A stretch of 64,000 nt of DNA, taken from Archegozetes longisetosus. Lineage: Eukaryota > Arthropoda > Arachnida > Sarcoptiformes > Trhypochthoniidae. Each line of letters starts with the position of its first letter. Within the stretch, counting starts at the first letter, position 1. A model generated the notes under the pieces. It saw nothing but the letters and a program-made list of their open reading frames with translations. It had not been told where the DNA came from and searched no databases. Below, one piece after another: positions 14,756 to 26,697 of the stretch. The position numbers were made by a program, and so were the translations under genes. The stretch spans positions 9,133,843-9,197,842 of the forward strand of contig JAEMBT020000003.1 of NCBI GenBank assembly GCA_018873245.2, in the 5' to 3' direction.

Positions 14756-14823
14756 GAAACACACTCTGTGAAACACATTCTGTGAAACACACTCTGTGAA
14801 ACACATTCTGTGAAACACACTCT
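14756..14823. repeat. Tandem repeat, 14-bp unit, about five copies
   Basis: The units GAAACACACTCTGT and GAAACACATTCTGT alternate, differing by one C/T, so the higher-order unit is 28 bp. Almost no other divergence, which suggests recent expansion. Confidence 0.9.
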
Positions 14824-16104
14824 ACAGTACCTCGTCTGTACATACGAATCAACTAAAAACTGCCTTAAATCGTTAATTCTTAAAAGAATCAGTTACAAAA
14901 TTGAGACAAACGATTGTTATCGCCAAACAATTCTAAGAAAGAGAATGTGTATGTATGAAAGACGAGCAATGGTTGGATGAAAGTAGCTTGTCTATCTGAT
15001 AACTATTATTTTGAGAGCTCTTAATAACAGGGGAAAAGTCATAAATAACTATATTCTTTATGCTTTTGGGTTTGCTAATTGACTTCATTTAAAGATTCAT
15101 ACACATCTAGAATAGTGTTGGCTCTAAAATAGCTTAAGACTAATATTAATAAGGAATGAAACCTAAATAACTATAAAGTAAAAAGAAATGAAAGCAAAGA
15201 AGTAGTGATTGCGTAAAATTGTGTGGTATTATTATAGAGTTAATAATATAGGGTATTATTATCTGGATCTGAAAGTGCAGTCAGATTTAGAGATACTATT
15301 ATATCTAACAAGTACTCAACTGATTCTCATACTATAACTGCACAACAAAGTCTTACAAACAAATTGCTGTTAACTGACGGCATAAGACTTGATTATTTTC
15401 TAGAACTGGCAAACGTAAGCAATACCTAAAGATGATTCAGTGCTAACTTGATTTACTTACCAGAGTTATGCCACTTTATCTCTATAAACCTGTATGGATT
15501 CACAACTGACTCCTCAATACTTTAACAATAAATATGTGTTCATTGCTTCAGCCGACGTTACAGTTTGATAGAGAAGTCGTTAAAGTTTGAGTCATTGCTG
15601 AAAATTCAAATGTTTCAGTTGAAAGATACTTGAAATTTGACTTAGGCTCCCGATAAGAAAAGTTTAGCAGCACTGCAATGATATAAACTTACTTGAAACA
15701 AGTTATTCAATATGTTAAATATATTGAACGATATTGAATAAAATATCGGAAATGTCACTCCAGAAAATTGTTTTCCAGGAATCAATTCAATCAATGTATT
15801 GATAGTGAGTAAGTTTTCTATAATCAATAAGCAGCACAATAAGCCATAAAATGTTCAACAATAAAGTTTTGATCAGTTGAGTTCATTGTCAATATACATA
15901 AAGTGATATATAAAAATAGGCTAAACGCTGATGAAAAGCATTTGCAGCGATAGCCCTAATGTTGAGAAGAGGAGAGAATAAAGTGAATGCAGCGTTAGAG
16001 ATATGGGAAAGAGTCATAAGTGATGCTGAGAATGGGATGCAGTTGTAAAGACACACATATTGAACATACAGTAGTGTTAGTACAACTGCATCGGCGCCGT
16101 TCTG

Positions 16105-16170
16105 CTACTGTTTGCCTTCATTTCTCGCCTCTGCATCTAATGCTTGTTCTTCTACGCCAACTTCAATGAC
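16105..16170 (-). CDS. Candidate terminal exon (unrecognised)
   Basis: On the minus strand a CATCTTTAG acceptor is followed by 21 open codons and TAG. The peptide starts VIEVGVEEQALDAEARNEGK. It is rich in glutamate and alanine and would form a helix, unlike the Leu/Ile/Lys/Asn background of random frames here. It sits in a G+C-rich island (about 16080-16175). It would be the C-terminal exon of a gene extending to higher coordinates; I could not link it to a specific upstream exon. A 44-codon plus-strand frame starting MGCSC crosses the same island and is the main alternative. Confidence 0.28.
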   Translation of the reverse strand, partial: VIEVGVEEQALDAEARNEGKQ

Positions 16171-18360
16171 CTAAAGATGTTATTAGCTAAAGAATATCAT
16201 TTATAACAAATGAATCAATTACTAATTGACTCCTGTTTTGTTGTGTGTTTTGCAATCTTAGGATTTTAATGTTACAAATTGTCTTTTCTCTGCATTCAAT
16301 TAAACTTTTAGATCGCATTTCTTTGAATAGCAATAGTTTAGATAATCTAAAAACTGAAATCTTTTCTACTTCACTGACTCTAAGATTGAAGAAAGAAATC
16401 ATTGAGTCGTTTCTTTTGTTGCTATTAAAAAAATATCATTTGTTGAGTAAAAGCTTTCTATTGATAATATTGGGTCGAATGAAACATATCTTAACCAGAA
16501 ATACAGTTTAGCTGACATTAGCAAAAACAGATTTGCAAATTGAAAAGAATAAATTATACAAATTTAACGCATTTAACGCATTCATATTTCTATTATGAAC
16601 GCCTATATAACTATTGTTTTTTAATCAAATCATTCGCTCGATAACTACTTGTGTGAAATGAAATCTCTCCAGAAAAACTATTTTATTGCCTATCGCTTCA
16701 TCTATTGCTTCAACTATTCAAAAGTTCAAATTGATTTCCGCTCCCTTCCGATCAATATTATAATTATAACCCCTTTGGATTCCTGAGTTAACAACCCAAA
16801 CAAATTGCTTGCCATCCGTCACATACTTTGGTAGTTATATCCAAATGTTTTACTTTTTATCTAAAGGTTCGTTGTTTTGGACTAACTCCAGATATTTTTA
16901 ACGGAATTTCATCAATAATTAAATTTATTTAAATTTTTTGCGGATCATCAAATAGCAATCAATAGTTAATAATGATTGCGTTGCGAAAGGCATCTATTCT
17001 GTCATTTTGAAAATTTGTTGGATTAGTTATTAACAAATCGATAAAATATTACTCCTTCATGCTTACAAAATGACGAGACATCAAGTTTTTGAGAAGAGTT
17101 GAAAGCATAAAATTGTTCGTCAAATACAAAGCCGGTGAAGTAGTTGATGAAAAAAAGGTTGATTTTGTTCAATCAAATTATGGGAGTAAGAAAGTTTCGA
17201 GAAACAATGACATAAGTGAGACACTTACAAAATATTTGATTTATCAAGCTATAAAATAAATGATTACAACAAAGATAGATTATGACTATTAGGTTTTCAG
17301 AATCATGTTCAACTTTGCTTTTATGGTTTAATATCACTCTCAAGTGTCTCTTTATTCTAAGCATTGGTCTATTTCACAAATATTTTTCTCTTATATACTA
17401 AGTTAAGTCATCAAAAACAGTCTCTCGAATGATAATCAGTTAGAATTAAAATGGTTTAACTTAAAGAATCAGTGCAATCAAAATTTCATAAGTCTAATTA
17501 AAGCAAAAGAGTCAGTATTTCAGTATTTCAGAGCTATTCATATTCACAGTTAACATATAGACTGAAAAAGTATTGAATTCTTAATTGGCAGTAAATTATA
17601 TGAATATTCAAATTTTCATCCAATATATTCAAATTAGCCTAAGATTTAATCAAACAGAATGAGTCTGACAGTAGAGTTCTTAGATATTAGAGTAAACTAA
17701 TACGATTTACTGAAATTTTATTAGAAGGAGTTTAAGCAGCTTTTTATTTAACATTCGACTATTACTATAAACGAGTAGTCAATTCTGTCTCTAAGAATTT
17801 CTAAGCTCGAGCATCAATAAGTTCTATAGTCTACGGCACTACTGAAGTTGGTGAACATTTTTAGCTAGCAAAATTACTAAGAGAATGTTTTATCACAATC
17901 ATTGTGATCATGATATACTGGTAGGAATAGTCATAATGAAATCTGTGAGTACTATTCTTTACTTATCTCTACATTGAATCTATTTCAGTTCTTCTTCAGT
18001 ATTTTGTCGTTCAATCTTTATGACTAGATCTGAAACAAAAAATTTAATTACCAAATGTATTGTCTCGAGAAATTATATCTCATTTAAATTTAAAGAGTAG
18101 ACTAAATCTCTGTAATAGATCATAAATAATATGCTCTGACTTTCATTTTATGCATGAAGTGATTGCTTCGTTTTCTAAAAAATCTTTTATTTTTCTCTTA
18201 CATCTTATGTATGGCATTCATTTTACAATTGATGCAATTTATCGAAAGTTTACGAGTTGGGGTAAAGACAAAAACAAATTAATACCAAATTTAATTTCTA
18301 CATCAGTGAATAAGTGATTGCTGGATGTAATTGTCGTTAAAAGAAATTGCAAAATAACAA

Positions 18361-18387
18361 TAGAGAGAGAGAGAGAGAGAGAGAGAG
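18361..18387. repeat. GA microsatellite
   Basis: (GA)n run of about 13 units in non-coding DNA. Confidence 0.9.
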
Positions 18388-19743
18388 TTGTGATTAAATA
18401 GTTTGGCTCATTGAGACTCTTAGGAAAAACCAAATGGAAAAGATTTTAATCATTTTTGGAGTTGACGGTAACTCGTAAACTATAACTGCTTAAAGAAACT
18501 TGACGTGCAATTAGATCAAATTTTGTTAAGTAAAATTCAACATTATTTCATTGAATTAGACTATTATTTTTTTAGATTTGTAATCATTAAATTTCTAACA
18601 AGTAATTTGTTACGAAGGGTGGCTCTTAGCTAATTATTTTAGTATTAAGTTTTAACAGAACACTATTTTCGACATCTATGATCGACTGTAAGTTTTAAAG
18701 AGAAAATGCATAAGAATGCGAAAGTTATTAACGTTTTCATTGGCTTTTAAGCTTATATAGAGCTAATCTAAATGTTCCAAAAATAGTATGGCAACAAATT
18801 TACATGTGAAGGTAAATTTTAAATCAACTTTTTGAGTAAAGCCCAAATCTTAATGTTAGCGAATCGGCTTTCTTTAAGAATCATAATGACTGCAACTTTG
18901 GATTAAAAATTAAAACTCAAATTCTCCTTCAATAAGAGCGAAGGTTGTAATAAACAGTCGTATTTACAGATGGAAACAATCATTTTGATTGACTTGAAAC
19001 GAACGTAAATCTAGAATAAGCTGGATGTTTATTTTTATTATATCTCTTGGTTACTTTCATAAAAATTGTCATCCACTTAATCAAATTGACTCATATTATG
19101 TTTGACTGCACAACCACTCAATACTACTTGAGAATATCACAGATTGTATGACAAACAATAGTATTTGATTAATATGAAACTCATTATAATAAAACTCCTA
19201 TAGTTACTGCTATTTGTATCATATTTAGGGAACGCAAGAGTTGAGTGATTCGTGTTTCTTAAACTACTTAATTATGTGCAACGCTAAAAAAATATAATAT
19301 TATAATTATAGATATAATATTTACAACAATAGATATTATAATTATAAAGCTGAACAAACTTTAACTTTGAAAATAGATTAATGTAAAGATGCTTCTATAT
19401 GCTTCAACATATTTCTATGATTGTGAAGGCTGTCATCTATAAGTGGTTAAAAATGTTGGAATCAGTATAAGTTGAGAATCAACACTTCATTCATATCTAT
19501 CAAAATAGTTTACAACAATTAGTTTACAACAATCAAATACGGCTTTTTTTTACTCAATCTTTAAGTAAATTATGAGAACTATGAATAAATGGAAAAATTG
19601 CTCCTATTGATTAATAGTTCAGTTCCTTAGTTTAATTCTTCAAATACCTGATATGTCTCACATTAGTTAAGAACAACTTCTTAGATGCGAACATAAGTTC
19701 CAACAATAAATTATAGGATTATTAGTTTGTGAAGTGACAAATA

Positions 19744-19975
19744 TTAAGATAAGAATGAAAGAAGAGTTAAAAGAGAAGTGCATATGAAAAAGCATTTGAT
19801 TAGAAAACCAGTTTTTGAGTATATGCCCAAAAAGAATAAGCATATGAGAGAAGAAAAAAGCAGCCAAATATAAAGTAAGTTTTGCCACCAAAGATCTTTA
19901 TTCAAATTTTCTACTTCGGCCTGGTTCCACTCCAAAGTCTTTATTACAGCCATAGCTTTCTTGTTTGTCAAATCA
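19744..19975 (-). CDS. Candidate terminal exon, hydrophobic C-terminus (unrecognised)
   Basis: On the minus strand a TGCCTGTAG acceptor is followed by 76 open codons and a stop. The first third is charged and helix-like (AMAVIKTLEWNQAEVENLNK). The remainder is strongly hydrophobic with two possible membrane segments. The change of character at codon 32 may mean that the real exon ends near a weak GTGGCA donor there and the rest is intron. The G+C-rich part covers only the first third, which favours that reading. No family recognised. Confidence 0.28.
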
Positions 19976-21945
19976 CTACAGGCAGAAGTTACCAACAATT
20001 GTGTCGATAATATTTCTCAACGTTTCAAATCAATTTCTGTAGTTATCTCTGTTTGCTTTTTGACTCGAGTCACTTTAAAGCATTTCAATAATTATTTACT
20101 CATATCTATGGTTATTCTTGAGTGAAGTGTTTGAAAACGATTGAAAAAAAAGTTGGCGCGTAATGTGTAAATTGTATTGAGTTTTCCTTATTTTGCCATT
20201 CAAGTTCGTGTTAGGATCTCATGGCAAGTGATAATAAAATTTGAATAGAGAGAACATCGCAATAAAAACTTGTGAGAAGCCTAGTAATTGCCTTATTTAG
20301 GAAATTTGAAGAAAAATGAAATCTGTCATTTATTGAAAAATTAAACTTGTATTGTTGCTTATCCATTTGAAGATATAGGTCAACTATTTTATGCTTTTAT
20401 TAAAATTGTATTATTTGATCGTAAACTGTCGTTAAGCATTAGTAAAGTTATTGCTTATCAAAAATTAAATTAAAAAAAATACTCAACCAATATTGAAAGT
20501 TATCTTAATAATAAAAATATTCTTAACGACTGATTTACTACTACATAAAATTTGATGACAATCAACACTTTTGTTGGTATATTTTTGATAATTAGTGAGA
20601 GTTATTACTTGATGATCAATAGAAAAAATCTATATTCATTTACAGGATAAGAATTTTTCAGCTAATTAAGAGCACTTTCGAAAGCCTGACTAATTTATAC
20701 TTCTAGTTTCAACGCCAGTGTATTTTTCCGATCGATAATTTGCATTAAATTCATTACAAGTAAGAAATACACGCGATTATAACTTTATTGAAAATCGATT
20801 TTGTTCTTCAAATATGATTGCATCATAGACTAGGTTTATTATTAGATATAGGTTAAGATACTTAAGATGTTCTTCATAGTTAGAATTTATTAAATTGCTA
20901 TCATTTAATAGTTAATTGATTTGTGTTTTTAAAGCTACTCAGATAAGAGTAATGCTAACAAATATAACAAACCTTGCAGATAGTAAATATCACAGCTATA
21001 CATTGATTGAGCAATCATTCATATCATGTTCAGAAAGTTTTGCCAAATACAGTAAACATACCTATTATTGCATATTTACTAAAGCATTTTATGTTTGCTG
21101 TAGGCACTTTGCTTTCGTAAACGTGTTTATATGAGATTCTGGTTCGGTTTTCAGCTTTATAAGAAAGAAGCTTTAATCAATCAAAAACAAAAGATTCAAG
21201 TTATAAAAATATTCCGAACAATCTCGTATTATTTTCATGAAACCTAAGCTGTTTTTAAAAGTTGAAATTCCTCTCGAACTCGATGAAAATAACTTGAAAT
21301 TTATGTTTTCACTCGATCAAATCCTGATTCTAGCGAATCATTCACTATCAAATTCACTTAATGTTTAATTCAAGCCTAAATGAGCTTTAAAACGCTTTCA
21401 ACAATATCATCGCGGAGTAACTTCGCGATTTATACAATGAGAGAAAATTAACTAAAATTCATGATAACTGGTAGTAATCTATGCCATTTCGAGATTTTTC
21501 ATAAAGTTCATGAAGCTTACACCTATTCATAATATAATTGAAAGGATGGATTCTTTAATTTGATATCATATGATATCGTTACAGAACGCGATGACATTTA
21601 GATATACCTAACACAGTTTACCATATAATTAGGTTAATTAAGAGCAGCATTAGTCAAACATAGCGGAGAACATTCGGTCCAAAAGCCAAACGATATTTAG
21701 ATGGCATGTTTCTCTGAGCACTTATTGATTTATTTCGCAATAATATAAAATTCAAATTCTCATATCTAGAAAAAGTATTGTTATTCATGCGAATACATTG
21801 ATGTTGCAGGATATCAAAGCATATGATAGCATGTACTGGTATGTAGTCTTTCCGTGAATTTCAATCAAAAACATTTAATGAAAATATTTGTCTTTCTGAT
21901 TAAAATTTGCAATGGTTTAAATACTCTGTTTAGTTGAGATCTGTT

Positions 21946-22404
21946 AAACTGTCCTTAAGTCGACTCTCCTAAACCTTGTTTCCTTCCTCTAATAAATAGT
22001 TTGACTCGATAAATACCTCGGTTTTATATTATACCTAAATTCTTTACGCATACAGATTTGAGAATTCACTCATTTATAATAAAACTAACTAGACAAAATT
22101 TATATAATTAATAAAATTGAATCTTTTCAAATGAAAAATTTTGTTTTCTAAAAGTATATCGTTTTATATCTTAAAATCAAGTTTATTATCCCTTTTGAAA
22201 CAAAATGAAAGAGCTTTCTTAGAATATATTGGCCAATTTCGTAGCTTTTCATTTGTACAGTGTCAGAAATATATTTCAAGCCTTTTGTGATTTCAGAAGA
22301 TTAAACTTATTAATCATGAACCACATCATAAAATGTATTTGCTGAGTCAAACTGGTTATAAGATGGAAAAACAAGGTTTAGGAAAGGTTACTTCAGGACA
22401 GTTT
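21946..22404. mobile_element. MITE-like element with long terminal inverted repeats
   Basis: The ends are inverted copies of each other. The left begins AAACTGTCCTTAAGT at 21946 and the right ends in the complement of AAACTGTCCTGAAGT at 22404. Similarity continues inward for about 85-90 bp per arm with scattered mismatches and small indels (shared blocks TCCTAAACCTTGTTT and AGTTTGACTC). Total length is about 459 bp with no coding frame, as expected for a non-autonomous DNA transposon. I could not fix a target-site duplication or superfamily. Confidence 0.7.
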
Positions 22405-25400
22405 GCCAACAACTGTTCAGTCGAATCTAATAATCAGAACGTCTACTAATGCCGGATAAGTCCACAAAATTTTAATTTTAAGAGAATCCACAAACTATAG
22501 CAGAAACTAAAGGAATCATTTTTAAAGTTCGAAATGCAAGCTAGACAGCAACTGAGAAATTGAAAATTTTCACTCGCTCAAAAGGTTGGAATCAAGTCTT
22601 TTACTAGCAATCTATTTCTTCTAACATATTATTACCTTTGAATGCGATTCTGCGGAAGCATTGAATCTATAGAACCCATAAATTTGAGTCAATTTTAAAG
22701 TTCTAGCAAATCATGATTAAGAACTTGATGATAAACTTCGTAAAGAAGGTTATGAGTTGATGAGGTTCTATCTTGAAATTAAAGTCTCTTATTTCCATCC
22801 CTGAATGCGTGATTGAATTTGATTCATTTTCTAATGGAAAACATCTCCCTTATGAAAACAAGCATAAACTGAAAGAGTAGTTCCGTTTAAGGATTAGTTT
22901 TAGCGTTTAAGACACTTGTTCCTCTTGGGCGCATCATATTTTACATTCTTATTAAAATAGTTATCATATTTCTGACATTGAAAGTATTCAATTCTTATCA
23001 CTGATCTCTTGAACACGAAAGCATTGTATTGAAAAATATGAAACCTACAGAACAAAAGTCAATCAAACTTGTCATTAGATAATCGGCGCATTCAGAATAG
23101 AATGAGCTCTAGTTTTAGAGATGGATGTTCTCGTATTTGCCACTCTTATATCAATAATGATTCGCAGATATTCTCTCTATTTTAAGGAGATTTAATTTAT
23201 GAAAATTGTATGAAAGTTGGTTACTGATTATGACATTGTTAATTACATTAGATTAAGTTGATTTATAAGATCTAACACAAAAACAATAGTCTGCAACATT
23301 TTCTGCCATTACAAAACTTACTAAACGTTTAAATTGAAAAGTTTGATACTGTTTTTCCTAAGTGTTAAGTGAATGAAAAAGCTAATCAATTATAAAAATC
23401 ACCTCTATCTCAGCTTTAATGGCATCGCATGTGTTTGCGTTAATCTTTTATTTAATATTAATTTAATGAATGCAAACTAAAGGATTAGAAATGAGATTAA
23501 AAGTGATACTTAATATGATTAATTATTGATGCGATCCACAGTATTAATGAGTTGTTCGGTCATTTCAAGGCTAAATAAATTTTCGATGCACTTCAACACA
23601 ATCGATATCTAATAAACAAATTATTTTTCTAATTAATCTCTTCATTCATATATTTTGCTCAAATAATTCTTTCAATTTATTCGAAATCAATTAGAGAATC
23701 AATTTGCAAATAACTTATTTATAGATATTTTATTTTAAATTTCTTATTCAATTGATCGCATTTGAAAGTATTTTAAAAAGACTGTAAGCGTGAAAAAGAC
23801 TAAATTTATTCATAAATTCGTTTTGACTCAAGTCTCGTCTATCAAGTTATTAATAATCAATCAGTTTTACTATTTTTTAAGTAAAGATTTAGGTAAAAGT
23901 TCAAACTATTAGTTTTGACATATAGTACAAAGAATATAAACTTGTCTTGAGATTATGTCAGAATTTGATTCAAGTCAATAAAGGATTTGAACTGATTTTT
24001 CTCTATTTGCTGATAACAATTTGATATGAGTGCCTAAACTCATAAAAAACATGACAGCATGTGATCAATTGAAAGATATTAGATTGTTTCAAATGTTTAC
24101 TGAGAGTCATGAACATGGTTTTAAACAAATGTATTCATTTTTACTACCAGTCAATCATTGAATCAAACAAATTTTGTGTTTCTAAATTTCGATCAACTTA
24201 GATGCTTTTCAATTTCAATTTAAGAAATCACACACTGTTTGCAAATCATTTAAAATCTACAACTATAAGATGCGATCAAATGAAGAGATTTGACTGAATC
24301 TAAACTATTTATTACATGTTATATCTTATTACATGTCTTATTAAATTACATGTATTTAGAGATGTGTTCAACTCATAGTGAAAGAAGGAACTAAAGGAAT
24401 AGCAAAATTTAACTCATTTAAACATGAATTATATGGAAATAAATGATAACTTCTACTAAGAAGTCGAGTTGAGTTTGTTGAAACTCAAACATTTAGACAT
24501 ATGACTTAATAAAGAGAAAGTCGAGGCCATGTATCAGTTGGCAAAAGTTAGAAAAAGTTAAAAAGTTAGAAAAAGTTAGAAAAATATACAATTTTATAAT
24601 TTACCCAACAATTGAAGAGCCTTTACTCAAATGATAGACTTAGAAGTTGGTTATGTCATTAATAATTGTCAACAAATTAGAGAAATTAAATTTAATGATA
24701 GACTGAGTATAACTCACAAAGCAACTCACAAATCGATAAAACTCGCATTAAATAAACCCAAAAAATCAATTTAAATATCTTTTTAACTATACTGAGATGA
24801 TGGCAACTTTTTGGAACACTAAATTCAGTTCACAACTACCATCTCAATGATTTGAATGATTAAGCTGAAAAATTGATTCATTTCAATTGATAATCAATTA
24901 AGAATTGAATTTCTTGCTGTAGTCAATAAATATGAATACATTTGAACGTTTCTTATATCTCTTTAACCTAAACTATTATTGACTCAAATTTATAGTTTGC
25001 GTGACTTTTCATTACAGTAACAATATTTAAATATTGCTAGTTCTCTTTTGTTTATAGCATTAGATTGTACTCAAATTTTATTAATGAATAAAATTATAAA
25101 ACTTTATTGCTGGCTATGCTATTTATTATTATCTCTATCTCCACGCACTGTATAAGTGTCTGGTTGTTTTTGAAATTGTATAAATCTGACAGTCTTTCAA
25201 TCTTGATATGTACGAGAAAAGTTAAAAACTTTTATGATGCCTAATAAAGAAAATAAAGCGTAAACTTCGCTAAGAGCTTGTAGTTATAGGTATACTATAA
25301 ATCATACAATAAATCATACAAATAATAAATATAAATATTGTTTGAGTAACTTGTGATAGTTTATTATTTGATATCTGCAGGTTAGGTAACTTGTATTATA

Positions 25401-26512
25401 TCTATCTCTTAACAGTTGAAATGTTAAAGAAAAATACCAAACATATGTTTCCTAATGCTGAGTGACAAATAGAAAGAAGATTGGATTGAAAACTTTTAAG
25501 TAAGAACAATCTTGTAGAAACGAAAGGGCAAACTGTCATTTCTTGCTCTAACCAAATATTTGTCTACATTTAAAATACGCTGAAAGACTTAACTAACATT
25601 TTTAAACAATGTGTATACGGAAAAATTGAGGCTTTAAATGGAAATATTGCTGAAAGCAAACCAATTAAGCGTAACAAAACTAATTGTGAGTAGATATTCT
25701 GATTGAACGATTGCTGGTATGTTTCAACATAACTCAGTCAAATAATAAATAACCAAAGAGTAACCAAAAACAATTGAAAAATGGTCGCATTTTGAAAGTA
25801 GTTATCTAAGTGGCACAAGTCTATGATCGTTTCTGTTAGATGTTAACTCTAACTAAAGCTTGTATCGATCCAACCATTTGAATACAGTTTCGCTTGCAGC
25901 TAATTCAAATTAATGAGTAAATAACTGAATTGTTATATTAAGTTTATTTACATTATAAAAATCACATTATATTCAATAAACTTATTGACATGAGTGCAAA
26001 AATGTATAACAATAACTCAATAATAACAATAGAAAACACATCAAAGTCTATGCTAAAGGCTAGAAGTGCATGAACTCTATGAGCTTTGGTGCAATAGGAT
26101 ATCAAATTAAATTATGGTAACCATAAGAAGACGTGCTGGATGTCTCACGAGAAACACGAGACTTGTTTTCTTCTTTAGCTGACCTAACTTTAACTTTATT
26201 GAGAATTTAGCCAAAACGGCATTTGCAAACTTGACGAATGTTAAGGCATAGAAGTGGACATTTAATGGCACCCAATGTTTGCGTAGACAAAGTAGTAATC
26301 GGTAGTTGTGTTTCAGAGCATCCAACATAAAGATAATAACAGAGCAACAAATGCATTGTCAATAGTGTTGTGAGCAATTATTTTTAGATAACAAATAGCT
26401 ATAATTTTTCAAACATCCTTTCGAGATATGTTGCAAAACAGAGGCCAATTAATTATGAATTTTTATAGATTTTCTGTTATCTATCGTAAGACTCGACAAA
26501 GTCTTGAGTCTA
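22405..26512. other. Non-coding AT-rich stretch
   Basis: No exon supported. A small imperfect tandem array of GTTAGAAAAA units lies near 24545-24590. Confidence 0.5.
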
Positions 26513-26697
26513 TTATTTGGTGCGATCACTCTTTGAGCGTAAGTTTGATGGCTGTAGTGAAGAAGAGGTGCACTCGACCTCACCTAATGGCAACTTCGCT
26601 GATGCATAAAGGCTGTTGAAGAGCCGCAAAAGATTTTTTGTTTGATCTTCGAGTTCCGCTATGCGTTCAGAGAAATACATTGACATTAAATACATGC
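26513..26697 (-). CDS. Candidate terminal exon of an unrecognised minus-strand gene
   Basis: On the minus strand a GATGTCAG acceptor is followed by two bases completing a codon, 60 open codons and TAA. The peptide has a coiled-coil-like start (SERIAELEDQTKNLLRLF) and a polar serine-rich tail (SSSLQPSNLRSKSDRTK). The block is markedly G+C-richer than its flanks. It starts in phase 1, matching the phase-1 end of the candidate exon at 30581-30699. An internal GTGAGG could act as a donor, so the tail may be intron. No homologue recognised. A short plus-strand frame over the same block is less protein-like. Confidence 0.4.

Larger units (their letters stand above)
5070..21945. other. Long gene-poor AT-rich stretch
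   Basis: About 17 kb with no gene I can support as a whole. Isolated G+C-richer islands occur, and those with usable splice signals are listed separately (8129-8246, 16105-16170, 19744-19975). A minus-strand frame of 112 codons at 10062-10400 is leucine/isoleucine/serine-rich and looks like chance. The stretch could be intergenic or long introns of an unrecognised gene. Confidence 0.5.
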
